Source: Waddlia chondrophila WSU 86-1044
GTDB lineage: Bacteria > Chlamydiota > Chlamydiia > Chlamydiales > CAMCWV01
DNA: 64,000 nucleotides
NCBI GenBank assembly: GCA_945882915.1
Contig: CAMCWV010000001.1
Location: 97,555-161,554 of the forward strand
Reading direction: 5' to 3'
In this document: piece by piece, positions 34,501 to 43,501 of the stretch
How the letters are laid out: every line of letters begins with the position of its first letter
Position numbering within the stretch: the first letter of the stretch is position 1
Notes under the pieces: model-generated
What the model was told of the DNA's origin: nothing
Database searches by the model: none
What the model saw: only the letters and a program-made list of their open reading frames with translations
Made by a program: the position numbers and the translations under genes

Positions 34501-37500
34501 TGCTTATTCACCTAGCAGATGTCCCCCTAGTTGCAGCGGCTATGAACAAACCAAATGGCCGAGGCATTGCCCTTGACACGGTCTCTCTCTACCAGATGCA
34601 GCAGCAAATGGGGCTAAATATCACAGACTACCAGCAAGCTTTTGCCCAAAGAGATGCTGTCGTAAATGAACTGACTGTTTTGATTATTAACAAAAACAAG
34701 CTAGAAGCGCAAAGGCTTGCAGCGATTCGCAATCGCGAGCAAATTCAAGTCGACCTGCTCACTCCAAAAATATTAGAAATCGAAAATGTAACTAACTCTC
34801 TTGCTCAGCAAACAGTTCAGATTAACACTCGATTACTTGACCTAGCTGATGCCTATACGAAGCAGCTTGGAAAGGTTCGTGTTTACCGCAAAAAAACAGC
34901 CCTCACAGCTGCCTCTCTAAGCAAAAGGCTCGACACTCTCGACCAAGAGATCGTTTCGACTGCAGGCAAGCTAAACACCCTCTCTGCCGGTGTTTTCAAA
35001 ACTCTAGAACCTCTGCAAGGGGTGCTTACCCAGCTTAACATCTCTGATCTTACTAACTTGCCCGCTATCATTGAAAAAGAGCGCGCCCACCTCCAATACC
35101 TCTCTAACATCCGCTACCTGCGACTCCAAGAGAACTATTACAAAACTCAAGCCTTGTACTTCATCGGCAAAAGTTTTTACGAGCAAGGCCTCTTAAATAA
35201 TTACGAAAACCTACAAACCTCAAACGCACTCACTCCAGAACAGCTCGCTGACGAAAACCAAACGGGAGGGATTCTCTTTAAAGAATTTGATGCCTCTTAC
35301 CTCTATTCCGATGAGCACTTTGGAAGCCGCCAAGAAGAAAAAAGCCAAGAGATCGACCAGAAACAAGCAAGCTACCAAGCATGGATTGATACGCTAGAAA
35401 CCAATGCCTTACTGATTTTCAATACCGAACTACTCAAATACGCCACATCGAGCACTGAACTAAAACACGTTGCCAACTACCTTCCTGGAACTAAACAACA
35501 AGACATCGATAGTTATGTGGGCAGATCCTATCTTCTTGCCGGAGAAATCTACATAAAACGGGGCCTACGACAGGTCCGGGCAAGCAGGACAAACGATACT
35601 CAAAACGTTCAGGCAATAAAGGAGCTTAACAATGCCTCTAAGGCGTTTCTTGCCTACCTAGACTTTGCTGAAACTACAACAACAAGAACTCCCGTCCTTT
35701 CTGCTCTTATAGAAGGAAGTGATAGCTTTCCTGCTCCAAGGAGAGCTCCCTTCAACTTCAAAGATCAAGCTAGAATTTATCTTGGCATTATCGCTACGCT
35801 CAAAAAGGATTACCAAGGGGCTATTGACCAGTACCGCGCTATCTTGCTTGAAGAATCTAAACGTTTACAGGTCGTTCATGAGGATTCTTCTAAAGAAGGG
35901 GGGAGGGCGATTGGCAGCCCTGCTGCTGGCATCGATCCCATTTTACTTCCTAATTATGAGTTCTCTCCGCAACTCTACCCATTTTTTGATTCAATCCTTG
36001 CGCGCACTCCCTCTTCTCACGAAGTGCTCTACAGAATTGCTCGCTGCTACCAATTGCTAGCTGACGAAGAATATTCTCAAGGAATTATCCAATCAGCAAA
36101 ATTCCAAAACGCAGCTAACCCCTTTTTCCCCAGATTCCGCAACTACGCGAACAAAGCTGTTGCTTACTATAGCCAGCTCATCCTTACTCAAGCCTACTCT
36201 CCCTACCGCAGAGCCTCCCTACTTCAACGGGCCCTTGCCAGCCAAAAGCTTGGCAATTACAACGGCTCTCGTAACGACCTTGTTGCCATCCTAGGAGATA
36301 GAACCCACATTGGCGGATCTCTTGACTTCACAGCCATGACAGCTAAAGGGGACCTTCCCGGAGATTTAGACCCTAGCTACACCTATGTTGCCCTAACACT
36401 TGGAAAGGTCCTATTTGAAGCGGGAGAATTTAGCGCCGCAGCAGATGCCTTCTTAATGGCAAAAGAAAGTGGCCAGCAGAACGTTGATGTCATTCAGGCC
36501 CGGATTGCCTATGCAGAGTCCCTGCTTCAAGCAAAAGACTGGGTAAAGGCAAACCTCTTCTTAGCCCAGCTTGCGAAGGAAAAGGAGCAATCACCAGAAG
36601 AGGAGAGCAATCTATACCCTCCCACGATTTACATCGACCTAGGGATAGCAAAAAAAGAACTCGGCACACTTAATAGCGCTCTTGAAGCTCTACGGGAGTG
36701 TTTTAAATCAGCCCCTCCAGGCCTCGTTCATGACGGCGTCCTTAACTTAAACAATCAGCAAGCGCTCAATGTTTTAACAACAGAATTCCGCGACACGATC
36801 CATTCCCTTGCCCTTGCAAGCCTCTACTCTGGAGACATCCTTCTCATTCCCCACAACTACATTGCTGCAAAAGGGCACTACGCTAGAGCAGAGCAGCTCT
36901 TTCGCCTACTCCCCTGGCAAGAAGATGCCACTTTAAGGAATCTCACAAAGAAAGAATTTGACGAGTACAAAGATGAGTACCGCCTAAAAGCGCAGTGGGG
37001 GAAGCTAAAAACAGACGCCTTAGGGCTCCTTTTTGACCGCCTTGCCGCCTACCGCAAAGTTGTCAATCTAAGCGCTACAGCAACACCTCTTCCTTCAATC
37101 CAAGAAGTACTCAACAGCACTTCTACTAACCTCGAGCTTTCAGCAACTGATGCTATGATCTACCGCCAGACACTAGATGAGCTCACCTCCTTTAAAGAGC
37201 TCCAGGCCAAAAAGCTCCCTGAGGTGATCGAACAGCAACGCATCACTGCCCTTAAACAACTAGACGAGACCAAAGGAAGTGAGATTAGCAAAAAATTCAA
37301 TGCGCTTGTAAGGATCAAGTCTGACGTGACTCCCCTTGAAAAGATGCCCGCTACGGATTTGATCACCACCTTAATTACTCTCTACGGTCAAGACACCCTA
37401 GAAAATAAATTCATCAATAACTTTGCCCTAACGTATGGCTCAGATCTTATTCTTACACAGCAAGATCGAAAGAAGATGATCCCCACAAACACGAATCTCG

Positions 37501-38147
37501 ACAACCTACTTGTCGTTGACGATGCCTCAAAACGTCTAGAAACCTTCAACAGCACCTTCATGGAGTGGATTGATCAACACATGCGCGCAACAGGGTTTGA
37601 TACCGCCTATATCCCCGTAAGCCCGCAAGCTGGAGTCCTTGAAGAGGTTGATCTTTATAGAGCCTCCTTGCTTTCTATTTTAGATACGAACAGCGACTAC
37701 GAGGCCTTAACAACACTCGTCTCTGAACGGCTAGAAAGCGGTATCCAAAAGCCTAGCAGAGTTTCACGTCCAGAAGTCGTCTGGCAGATCGTTGAACTAG
37801 GAGCTATGACAGCGCAATTCCGCCATGACTGGGCGCGTGCAGTGAAGTACAACGAGTACCTGCTGGCGCCAGATAACATCTCCTTCTTTGAGCTTCCAAA
37901 ACATGGGGACCTCTACCGCGCGAGATTAAGCCTTGCAGCGGCTCTTATACACCTTTCTGACCAACAGATTAATGAGCTTTCTTATATTAGCGACAAAACG
38001 CAAAAAGAAAGCCTTCAAGAGACCATAGACAAAGAAAAATCTGACGCTCGCAATATGTTAATGGCACTGCTCAAGACCCCTGACAACACGACTTCGGCAG
38101 CGCTTATGCGAATTGGGGCAAGCGATCTGTTAGAACAAGTACACTAA
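31593..38147 (+). CDS. giant membrane-anchored coiled-coil/TPR protein (2184 aa)
   Basis: Encodes 2184 residues. An acidic N-terminal tail of 30 residues is followed by one membrane helix at about 34-52 (RILIGVVVILLVSGGGW), so most of the protein should lie in the periplasm. The middle (about 550-1200) is Gln/Glu/Lys-rich and coiled-coil-like. The last 900 residues contain TPR-like helical pairs (for example YLGIIATLKKDYQGAIDQYRA, VLYRIARCYQLLADEEYS, GKVLFEAGEFSAAADAF, YIDLGIAKKELGTLNSALEAL). I see no enzyme motif. I recall no Chlamydia protein of this size at this locus. It may scaffold an envelope complex with the LysM lipoprotein; this is inference. Confidence 0.85.
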   Translation: MPSNDEEIIEDVADVEFDPSLQGKIIDHGNKRSTIIRILIGVVVILLVSGGGWSTYYLTRTNSKDLAERLQKYEVLQKFYQAAAAKINDPTTNQDELKLAVVQLIEVAQTPLKVSQSQNVPEVPEKTLAMLKALEGLLRLQLEGGLDVGTAEGKTFYDEQLIKLGEEKLEYFSENTKTSIPLLQSAWPRKQLQILKESPDAPGRAQDIALLQSQINQISAKESFTIVAPAYLLGKWFNHKHDKLHAEECFQIGRHYIEGYRQGYSFFAGKHPSALTPLWDEYVGCLTSLSQLAMQNQKYRLARSYLVKIFKTPHPSVDEETYYNPSLEAENTAEKLALVNHEITTINRDITITKKAIADPLMLPTFPQFQASHTDQSIDWSHLINMLRQHAFTPSLAPKQLLSPIQGVWQALTPSLRSEILLHKDYSWLTRSTKEEIVEILNNVVQDPAFWQSVTFQPEALSTVGKSLVQKTPAALSRDEIALLNREVLDASLGAALINEYVLEDGTRLSSYLRADQVQLLVNLYEEKLREGPVSSSQRAELRNTIKAIYDGTLHPTLLNLSIELHESQASIEQRIAQTEQVFQTQGKILSAIEEQLQQQIIIGVIDPESLKKLRGAQALAETRRLQARLGRQRADSDLNALNVVVGNLTSDLRQKLANLEARLAESVENQRRLQSKSLRDEDSLLVRLNEQIHLHQNYVTLLERLQHNQGDLTLKELVTQKQKIDSQIESAQQVLATAKGEDKEDAESTYSLLQHKQHQIIQKLTALFEPMHQVVTEIASKEEEIWRAKERLVRTRQEIAGLVGDEASSGTISEKAKQRAELLLMNADGVIDNAQLNEEIATLNDEIAKDQARLSILMQQENQALVILTTFFPSPENVDTLVVKGNLTELHRQLIKQKELVTEYNALWKHFELGQDTQTQETIILENLQLIDNSLKKTERLSEQQTTDIARYMQNIIVARGRVSSNEQLLIHLADVPLVAAAMNKPNGRGIALDTVSLYQMQQQMGLNITDYQQAFAQRDAVVNELTVLIINKNKLEAQRLAAIRNREQIQVDLLTPKILEIENVTNSLAQQTVQINTRLLDLADAYTKQLGKVRVYRKKTALTAASLSKRLDTLDQEIVSTAGKLNTLSAGVFKTLEPLQGVLTQLNISDLTNLPAIIEKERAHLQYLSNIRYLRLQENYYKTQALYFIGKSFYEQGLLNNYENLQTSNALTPEQLADENQTGGILFKEFDASYLYSDEHFGSRQEEKSQEIDQKQASYQAWIDTLETNALLIFNTELLKYATSSTELKHVANYLPGTKQQDIDSYVGRSYLLAGEIYIKRGLRQVRASRTNDTQNVQAIKELNNASKAFLAYLDFAETTTTRTPVLSALIEGSDSFPAPRRAPFNFKDQARIYLGIIATLKKDYQGAIDQYRAILLEESKRLQVVHEDSSKEGGRAIGSPAAGIDPILLPNYEFSPQLYPFFDSILARTPSSHEVLYRIARCYQLLADEEYSQGIIQSAKFQNAANPFFPRFRNYANKAVAYYSQLILTQAYSPYRRASLLQRALASQKLGNYNGSRNDLVAILGDRTHIGGSLDFTAMTAKGDLPGDLDPSYTYVALTLGKVLFEAGEFSAAADAFLMAKESGQQNVDVIQARIAYAESLLQAKDWVKANLFLAQLAKEKEQSPEEESNLYPPTIYIDLGIAKKELGTLNSALEALRECFKSAPPGLVHDGVLNLNNQQALNVLTTEFRDTIHSLALASLYSGDILLIPHNYIAAKGHYARAEQLFRLLPWQEDATLRNLTKKEFDEYKDEYRLKAQWGKLKTDALGLLFDRLAAYRKVVNLSATATPLPSIQEVLNSTSTNLELSATDAMIYRQTLDELTSFKELQAKKLPEVIEQQRITALKQLDETKGSEISKKFNALVRIKSDVTPLEKMPATDLITTLITLYGQDTLENKFINNFALTYGSDLILTQQDRKKMIPTNTNLDNLLVVDDASKRLETFNSTFMEWIDQHMRATGFDTAYIPVSPQAGVLEEVDLYRASLLSILDTNSDYEALTTLVSERLESGIQKPSRVSRPEVVWQIVELGAMTAQFRHDWARAVKYNEYLLAPDNISFFELPKHGDLYRARLSLAAALIHLSDQQINELSYISDKTQKESLQETIDKEKSDARNMLMALLKTPDNTTSAALMRIGASDLLEQVH

Positions 38148-38164
38148 ACGTAAGCGCTGAAATT

Positions 38165-38557
38165 ATGAACGATCATACACATCCCATCTATGCGATGGAA
38201 AAAGAGGAGATCCTTAGCCAATTGCTTGAGAAGGAGTGTGCCTATTACCGCTCTGTCCTAGAGCTCACACAGGCCGAAAACGGCTATTTTCAAAGAAAGC
38301 GCCCTCTCAATGAAATCACCCCGCTAATGAAGAAAAAGAAGATCCTCCTCTCTTGCATTGATGAGATCGAAAGTGCTCTTAGCCCTCTAAAGAAGTACTG
38401 GAAAACAAAGCCAAACCATACCGATAATCTTTCGACGCAGGTGAGGGAGCAGCTTACCTCGCTAAACACTGTCCTTCTGGAACTTCTCGAACTCGACCGC
38501 GTCAACCAACAACTCTTCCAGGAGTACCAGCACTCATTTAGGAAGGCCGCCCCCTAA
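38165..38557 (+). CDS. small helical FlgN-like protein
   Basis: Encodes 130 residues, all helical: EKEEILSQLLEKECAYYRSVLELTQAE, KKKKILLSCIDEIESALSPLKKYW and REQLTSLNTVLLELLELDRVNQQLF. This spacing resembles FlgN-type export chaperones, which bind late flagellar substrates; the resemblance is by pattern only. A gene of similar size precedes atoS-atoC in Chlamydia, as I recall (CT466). It starts 18 bases after the giant gene, so it belongs to that operon. Confidence 0.65.
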   Translation: MNDHTHPIYAMEKEEILSQLLEKECAYYRSVLELTQAENGYFQRKRPLNEITPLMKKKKILLSCIDEIESALSPLKKYWKTKPNHTDNLSTQVREQLTSLNTVLLELLELDRVNQQLFQEYQHSFRKAAP

Positions 38558-39080
38558 CCCTTGTCATTACCCACATTTTAGACCCTTTCTTTTCTCTGCT
38601 ATGTGAATTGTCAAGCCCAAATTATTTCTCGTCCCTCTGAACGCTTTCGCTCCCTGCGTAGGGCAGCGTTACTTTTTTGAAAGCCGCGTAAGCGGCAATT
38701 AAGCGGCAAGGCCGTGGCGATACGACAAACTATCTGCCGCCGCTGTCGGCGGCTTATGGTTTTTATATACTCCTCGTAGTTGAAAACGGGAATTTGGGCT
38801 AGCGCGAAAGTGTTCAGACTGCTTAAAAATTTCTTTATACGATCGCCCTGCCAAAACACCCTGCTGTGAGCGTCAAATCTTTCTTGATAAAATCGCCCTG
38901 TCTCTCAGGAGTTAAAAAATAAACTTTTTGTGGAAGCTGCTGTATTTTTTATCCTGCTCTTGTATTTTCTCTGCGTTCCCTGTATTAAAAACCTATATTT
39001 CTTTGCGCCTTTGCATCTTTGCGTTTAAATCCTTTTTCTCTATGTCTCTGTAGTGGAAAATCTAAAAACGGATAAAACCC
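38558..39080. other. 523-base spacer with repeat fragments
   Basis: Contains a half palindromic element (38766-38811), a GCCGC-rich stretch with AGCCGCGTAAGCGGC (about 38680-38700), a fragment of the 56165-56290 repeat (38838-38935, GCCAAAACACC ... TCTCAGGAGTTAAAAAATAAA) and AT-rich TTTGCGCCTTTGCATCTTTGCG (about 39003). No gene. It separates the giant-protein operon from the sensor-regulator genes. Confidence 0.6.
38766..38811. repeat. half copy of the TATACTCC palindromic element
   Basis: Left half of the long form: TATACTCCTCGTAGTTGAAA ... TTTGGGCTAGCGCGAAAG, then unrelated sequence. Confidence 0.8.
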
Positions 39081-40355
39081 ATGGCCAAGCCGGTTTCTGA
39101 GTCGCTACTACCCGAATTGCTACAGACAGTTGATGCTGCCTCGAAGAGCAAAACGCCTCAAGAGGGTATGCAAAACCTCATGAAGGCTTTTTCTCTCTTT
39201 TCTCAAGAGACTGGCCGGCTAGAACAAGCCTACGCCCTCTTGCAAGAGAGGTTCATGCTCGTCAACAGAGAGCTTGAAGAGAGCAACCAAACGTTAAAAG
39301 TGAAGGTGCAAGAGCTTGATTCAGTCTCTAACTACCTGAAAAACATCCTCTCCAATATCTCTCAGGGCATTCTCTTTGTTACTCTAGACGGGAGCGTTAC
39401 AACTTATAACCACACCGCAGAACTTATTTTGGGCACTCCCAGCGCTTCTGTACTATTCAAAAAATTCTGGGATCACTTCTCTGATGACTTATTCGGATTC
39501 TCACTTCGCTTAGGCTTAAGTAGCAGCGTAGCCCCTCAAAATACACACATCCAGCTCACCACTCCCAATCAGCCTATAAAAGAACTAGAGGTCTCGACAA
39601 GCCTTGTCAAGACTAGATCGTTCGAGCAATACGGAATCATCATCTTATTTCGAGATGTCACTGAAATGCGTAGGCTACAAATGCTAGCAAGCCGCCACGA
39701 CAGGTTGAAAGAGCTCGGGGAAATGGCGGCAGCTTTGGCCCATGAAATCCGCAATCCACTTGGCGGAATCGAAGGGTTTGCCGGCCTATTATACCGCGAC
39801 CTTGAAGGGACCCCTGCAGAGCAAAATATGGCCTCTCAGATCATTATGGGCGCTCAAGCACTAAACAAGCTTGTTAACAATGTCCTAAATTACGCACGGC
39901 CGCTTCAGGTCTCTTTGCACCCCATAGAGCTCCTCCCTCTCCTTCAAGAAGTAAAACAGCTGGTAGAGGTCGACCCCTTACTGCCACAGCCCTTTGAATT
40001 TGCGATAGAAGCCGCAATCTCACCGATTATCATCCCTATCGACCGAGACATGCTCAAAGGTGTCCTTCTCAATCTAGTTGTCAATGCCACTCAAGCCATG
40101 CCCCATGGCGGCAAGCTAATACTGCGCCTTTCTAAAGAGGCAAACTACGCCATCATTGCCGTTGCTGACACCGGCCAAGGGATCGCCCCGCAAAACCTCG
40201 AAAAGATATTCTCGCCATTCTTTACCACAAAACACGCTGGAAATGGATTTGGCCTCTCTGAAGTTCATAAAATGGTCCAAGCCCACGGCGGGACTGTAGA
40301 AGTGCAATCGGTAGTTAATAAAGGCTCGACCTTCACCATCAAACTTCCAATCTGA
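39081..40355 (+). CDS. atoS: cytosolic PAS-domain histidine kinase (AtoS/NtrB-like)
   Basis: Encodes 424 residues with no membrane segment. A helical N-terminus is followed by a PAS domain (about 85-205), then HisKA with the phospho-acceptor His in MAAALAHEIRNPLGG. The ATPase has the N box LLNLVVNATQAMPHGG, G1 DTGQGIAP, F box SPFFTTKHAGNGFGL and G2. It should phosphorylate the NtrC-type regulator encoded 11 bases downstream. Same gene pair as atoS-atoC (CT467-CT468) in Chlamydia. The signal it reads is unknown; a soluble PAS sensor suggests an internal cue. Confidence 0.92.
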   Translation: MAKPVSESLLPELLQTVDAASKSKTPQEGMQNLMKAFSLFSQETGRLEQAYALLQERFMLVNRELEESNQTLKVKVQELDSVSNYLKNILSNISQGILFVTLDGSVTTYNHTAELILGTPSASVLFKKFWDHFSDDLFGFSLRLGLSSSVAPQNTHIQLTTPNQPIKELEVSTSLVKTRSFEQYGIIILFRDVTEMRRLQMLASRHDRLKELGEMAAALAHEIRNPLGGIEGFAGLLYRDLEGTPAEQNMASQIIMGAQALNKLVNNVLNYARPLQVSLHPIELLPLLQEVKQLVEVDPLLPQPFEFAIEAAISPIIIPIDRDMLKGVLLNLVVNATQAMPHGGKLILRLSKEANYAIIAVADTGQGIAPQNLEKIFSPFFTTKHAGNGFGLSEVHKMVQAHGGTVEVQSVVNKGSTFTIKLPI

Positions 40356-40366
40356 GGGAACAGGCT

Positions 40367-41797
40367 ATGTCGATAGAAAAAATTCTTGTTGTTGACGATG
40401 AGCTCCTCATGCGCAACTTTTTGGTAGAAACTCTCAAAAGAAAAAACTTTGATGTTTCCTCCGCCGAGAATGGCCAAAAAGCAACCTCCCTTCTAAAAAA
40501 CAACTCCTATGACCTGGTCATCACAGACATGAAGATGCCTGACATGACCGGCATCGATGTCTTGAAAAAAGTCAAGGAGCTCTCTCCAAAGACCTATGTG
40601 ATTATCATCACAGCCTTTGGAAGCATCGAAAATGCTGTCGAGGCAATGCGCCTTGGAGCTTTTAATTACCTCATCAAACCCTTTTCTCCGGGGACCATCG
40701 AGGCTGCCTTAGAAAAGGTTGAAGAGCACCTTAACCTCGTTGCAGAGAACCACTACCTAAGAGAGCAAGTAGCCTCCTCTGGAGGGACCCGCACAGCAAA
40801 TAAGATGATAGGGGAAAGCCCTAGCATGCGCAAAGTAATCGACGATGTCCTCCGCGTTGCAAAGAGTAATGCAAGCATCTTCATCACTGGAGAGTCAGGA
40901 ACAGGGAAAGAAGTTGTCGCCCATGCTATCCACTCCCACTCTCTTAGAGCAAGCCGCCCCTATATCCGCGTTAACTGCGCTGCTATTCCAGAAACTTTGA
41001 TTGAATCAGAGTTCTTTGGCCATGAGAAAGGAGCATTTACAGGGGCAAACTGGAAGCACACCGGTAGGTTTGAGCTGGCCCACGGCGGGTCGCTGCTCTT
41101 AGACGAAATCACCGAGATTCCTCTATCGCTACAACCCAAGCTTCTGCGCGCTATCCAAGAGCGAGAGTTTGATCGCGTTGGGGGAACAAAACCCATTCAC
41201 GTCGATGTCAGGATTATTTCCACCTCTAACCGGAACATGAAGGAAGCCATTGACTCCAAAATCTTCCGCGAAGACCTTTATTACCGCCTAAATGTCATCC
41301 CCATTCAGCTGCCTCCTCTTAGAGCTCGCTGCGAAGACATCCTTCCTTTAGCAGAACACTTTTTAGACAGCATGTGCATAGAAAACCACAAGTCAAAGAA
41401 GCACCTAACACCTGAAGCTAAAAAGAAACTTCTAAGCTACTCATGGCCAGGAAATATCCGAGAGCTTGCTAACATCATCGAAAGGGCTATTGTGATGGAC
41501 TACGGCAGCGCCATAGAAGCTGACCACATCTACATGGAAAATCACATTCCACAAAAGCAGGCAGAGCCCACTAATGCTCAAGTAAGTAGTCTGGTTAAAG
41601 GCTCTGCAGCCACACCACTAACTAGCAACGTCCTTCCCGTAGGCGTTTCACTCCACGAGCTCGAAAAAAGGTTTATTGTCGAAACGCTTCAAGCGCAAAA
41701 TCAAGACCGGCAAAAAACAGCGGAAACACTGGGAATCAGCATACGAACGCTCCGAAACAAGATCCACGAGTACAACATGATAAAAGCCAATGACTGA
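40367..41797 (+). CDS. atoC: NtrC-type sigma-54 response regulator (AtoC-like)
   Basis: Encodes 476 residues: receiver domain (phospho-acceptor Asp in YDLVITDMKMPDMTG), AAA+ domain with Walker A GESGTGKE, the sigma-54 contact loop GAFTGA and Walker B GGSLLLDEI, and a C-terminal Fis-type helix-turn-helix (RQKTAETLGISIRTLRNKIHEY). It activates sigma-54 RNA polymerase after phosphorylation. The DNA-binding domain is complete here, whereas the Chlamydia trachomatis homologue is reported, as I recall, to lack it. It overlaps the downstream ATPase gene by 8 bases. Confidence 0.93.
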   Translation: MSIEKILVVDDELLMRNFLVETLKRKNFDVSSAENGQKATSLLKNNSYDLVITDMKMPDMTGIDVLKKVKELSPKTYVIIITAFGSIENAVEAMRLGAFNYLIKPFSPGTIEAALEKVEEHLNLVAENHYLREQVASSGGTRTANKMIGESPSMRKVIDDVLRVAKSNASIFITGESGTGKEVVAHAIHSHSLRASRPYIRVNCAAIPETLIESEFFGHEKGAFTGANWKHTGRFELAHGGSLLLDEITEIPLSLQPKLLRAIQEREFDRVGGTKPIHVDVRIISTSNRNMKEAIDSKIFREDLYYRLNVIPIQLPPLRARCEDILPLAEHFLDSMCIENHKSKKHLTPEAKKKLLSYSWPGNIRELANIIERAIVMDYGSAIEADHIYMENHIPQKQAEPTNAQVSSLVKGSAATPLTSNVLPVGVSLHELEKRFIVETLQAQNQDRQKTAETLGISIRTLRNKIHEYNMIKAND

Positions 41798-42947
41798 GCA
41801 AACAACCAAACCAGAATCAGTTAAAATGGATCCCATTATTTTAGGGATTGGAGGAGGGAAAGGGGGCGTTGGAAAATCAATGGTCAGTGCCAACCTCGCC
41901 GTTCAGTATGCCCAGGCAGGATTAAAGGTAATCTTGCTAGACCTCGACTTTGGAGCTGCTAACCTCCACACAATCTTTGGCCTTAGGCAGCCAGAAAAAA
42001 CCCTTGGGGACTACTTCACCTCTGCGCGAAGCCAGCTAGAGGACTACCTCATCCACACCGAGGTCGATAACCTACTGTTTGCTCCAGGAAGTGGTTTTGT
42101 CCCGGAGCTTGCAAATCTTAAACACCTGCAAAAGACAAAGCTCATTAACCATATTAAGGCGCTGGATGCCCATATTGTTTTGCTTGATTTGGGTGCAGGA
42201 AGCTCAATTAACGTTGTCGATTTCTTCTCTATGACAAATGCCGGCATTGTGGTCACAACACCAGAGCCCACCGCCATCGTCAACGCTTACGAGTTTTTAA
42301 AGAACGTGATGTACCGCATCTTCTTTAGAATGTTTCGCAACCACGAGCAAATTGTCTCAATCCTCAAGATATCTACAGCGCCCAATAACCCTCTTAATAT
42401 CTCTACTATTGCAGACCTTATTGATGCGATAGCCAAAGAAAACCCCTGGATTGCTGAAAGCGCAAAAGAGGTCTGTAAAGACCTCGACTTCCACGTTCTT
42501 TTCAATCAGGCCCGCAAAGCGGGCGACGCTCAGCTAGTGGCAAAGCTCCAAGATATCAGCAAAAAGCACCTTTGCCTTGATCTTAACTATGCAGGGCTCA
42601 TCTTTCACAATGAAGAGGTCTCGGCTTCTGTCTTCAAGATGAGACCCATTAGTCTTGAAAGCCCCTCTTCCATCACCGCCCAAACACTCAAACGAGCAGC
42701 CATGCAAATTCTAAATCAAGTCGTAAGGAAAATGGGCGCTGAAGAAAAACCAAATGAAGAGCAGGGAATCGAAGGGCAAGGAGAGAAGAGAGAGCTGTTT
42801 GAAGCGCAGCTCACAAGAGTCATCTCGCAAGCACACCAAGACTTTGAAAAGACGATTCTAGCCGAACATAAAACAGAAAGAGATCGGCTAAAGTTTCATG
42901 CCATGGAAGGCGACAAAGTCCACTTCGACCTCACAGACAACGAGTAG
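41790..42947 (+). CDS. MinD/ParA-family ATPase, FlhG-like
   Basis: Encodes 385 residues. The deviant Walker A GGGKGGVGKSMVSANLA, the DLDFGAANLHTIFGL motif and VLLDLGAGSSINVVDF (Walker B region) place it with the MinD/FlhG group, not plasmid ParA. The last 90 residues are a charged tail; the lack of an obvious amphipathic MinD membrane helix is noted. FlhG-type ATPases set number and place of flagella or other envelope machines. Cotranscribed with the sigma-54 regulator. In this lineage it may position a secretion or envelope complex. Confidence 0.85.
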   Translation: MTEQTTKPESVKMDPIILGIGGGKGGVGKSMVSANLAVQYAQAGLKVILLDLDFGAANLHTIFGLRQPEKTLGDYFTSARSQLEDYLIHTEVDNLLFAPGSGFVPELANLKHLQKTKLINHIKALDAHIVLLDLGAGSSINVVDFFSMTNAGIVVTTPEPTAIVNAYEFLKNVMYRIFFRMFRNHEQIVSILKISTAPNNPLNISTIADLIDAIAKENPWIAESAKEVCKDLDFHVLFNQARKAGDAQLVAKLQDISKKHLCLDLNYAGLIFHNEEVSASVFKMRPISLESPSSITAQTLKRAAMQILNQVVRKMGAEEKPNEEQGIEGQGEKRELFEAQLTRVISQAHQDFEKTILAEHKTERDRLKFHAMEGDKVHFDLTDNE

Positions 42948-42986
42948 CTTCTTTAGACAGCAGCAGAGGCGAGTAAAACAAGCTAA

Positions 42987-43057
42987 TATACTCCTCGTAG
43001 CTGAAAATGGAGCTTTCGCGCTAGTCCAAATTCCCGTTTTCAGCTACGAGGAGTATA
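42987..43057. repeat. TATACTCC palindromic element, short form
   Basis: 71 bases: TATACTCCTCGTAGCTGAAA, GGAGCTTTCGCGCTAGTCC core, TTTTCAGCTACGAGGAGTATA. It forms the last 12 codons and stop of the MORN-like gene on the minus strand. Confidence 0.9.
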
Positions 43058-43500
43058 TCCCTTTCTATCTTGCAAACGCCAGCTTCATCCCAGAGTCTTT
43101 CTATCCCCTTTTTTGACCCTTCGCAGAAGGTAAACTCGAGCTGAGACTTCCCCCCTTGCCTATAAAGAAGTACCTGTCCATGCAGCACTCCTTTGGAATA
43201 GTGCATCACTGTCTTAATAGACCCATCCTCATAATAAAATTCCTGCCGCCCTTCCCAACGCCCATTTTTAAAAACCTGTAAGCTATATAGCTTCCCGTTA
43301 GGATAGTAGTAACGCGCCTCTCCCTCCCGCTTCCCACCTACATAAAGGCATCTCGAAAGCTCCTTCCCCCCTTCTGTAAAATAGGTACATGGCCCTTCAA
43401 GCCTACCTTGCCGGTAAACCATCTCTCCTTTTTTTTTCCCTGAAGGGTAATAAAGAGAGTACTGGCCCTCCTTTGGAGTCAATAACATTTCCTGTGGCAT
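43021..43500 (-). CDS. MORN/YwqK-repeat protein
   Basis: Encodes 159 residues from MPQEMLLTPKEGQYSLYY; a longer frame to 43569 would be translated from the adjacent palindromic element and is rejected. Five to six short repeats of the form YxxGxxxGxxxxYYxNG are visible (YYPSGKKKGEMVYRQGRLEG, YVGGKREGEARYYYPNGKLY, YEDGSIKTVMHYSKGVLHG). Such beta-hairpin repeats bind membranes or proteins; a precise role is unknown. The Shine-Dalgarno GAGGAG (43506-43511, minus strand) is the end of one element, and the last residues (ILLVAENGNLD) come from another. Confidence 0.8.
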   Translation of the reverse strand: MPQEMLLTPKEGQYSLYYPSGKKKGEMVYRQGRLEGPCTYFTEGGKELSRCLYVGGKREGEARYYYPNGKLYSLQVFKNGRWEGRQEFYYEDGSIKTVMHYSKGVLHGQVLLYRQGGKSQLEFTFCEGSKKGIERLWDEAGVCKIERDILLVAENGNLD

Positions 43501-43501
43501 A

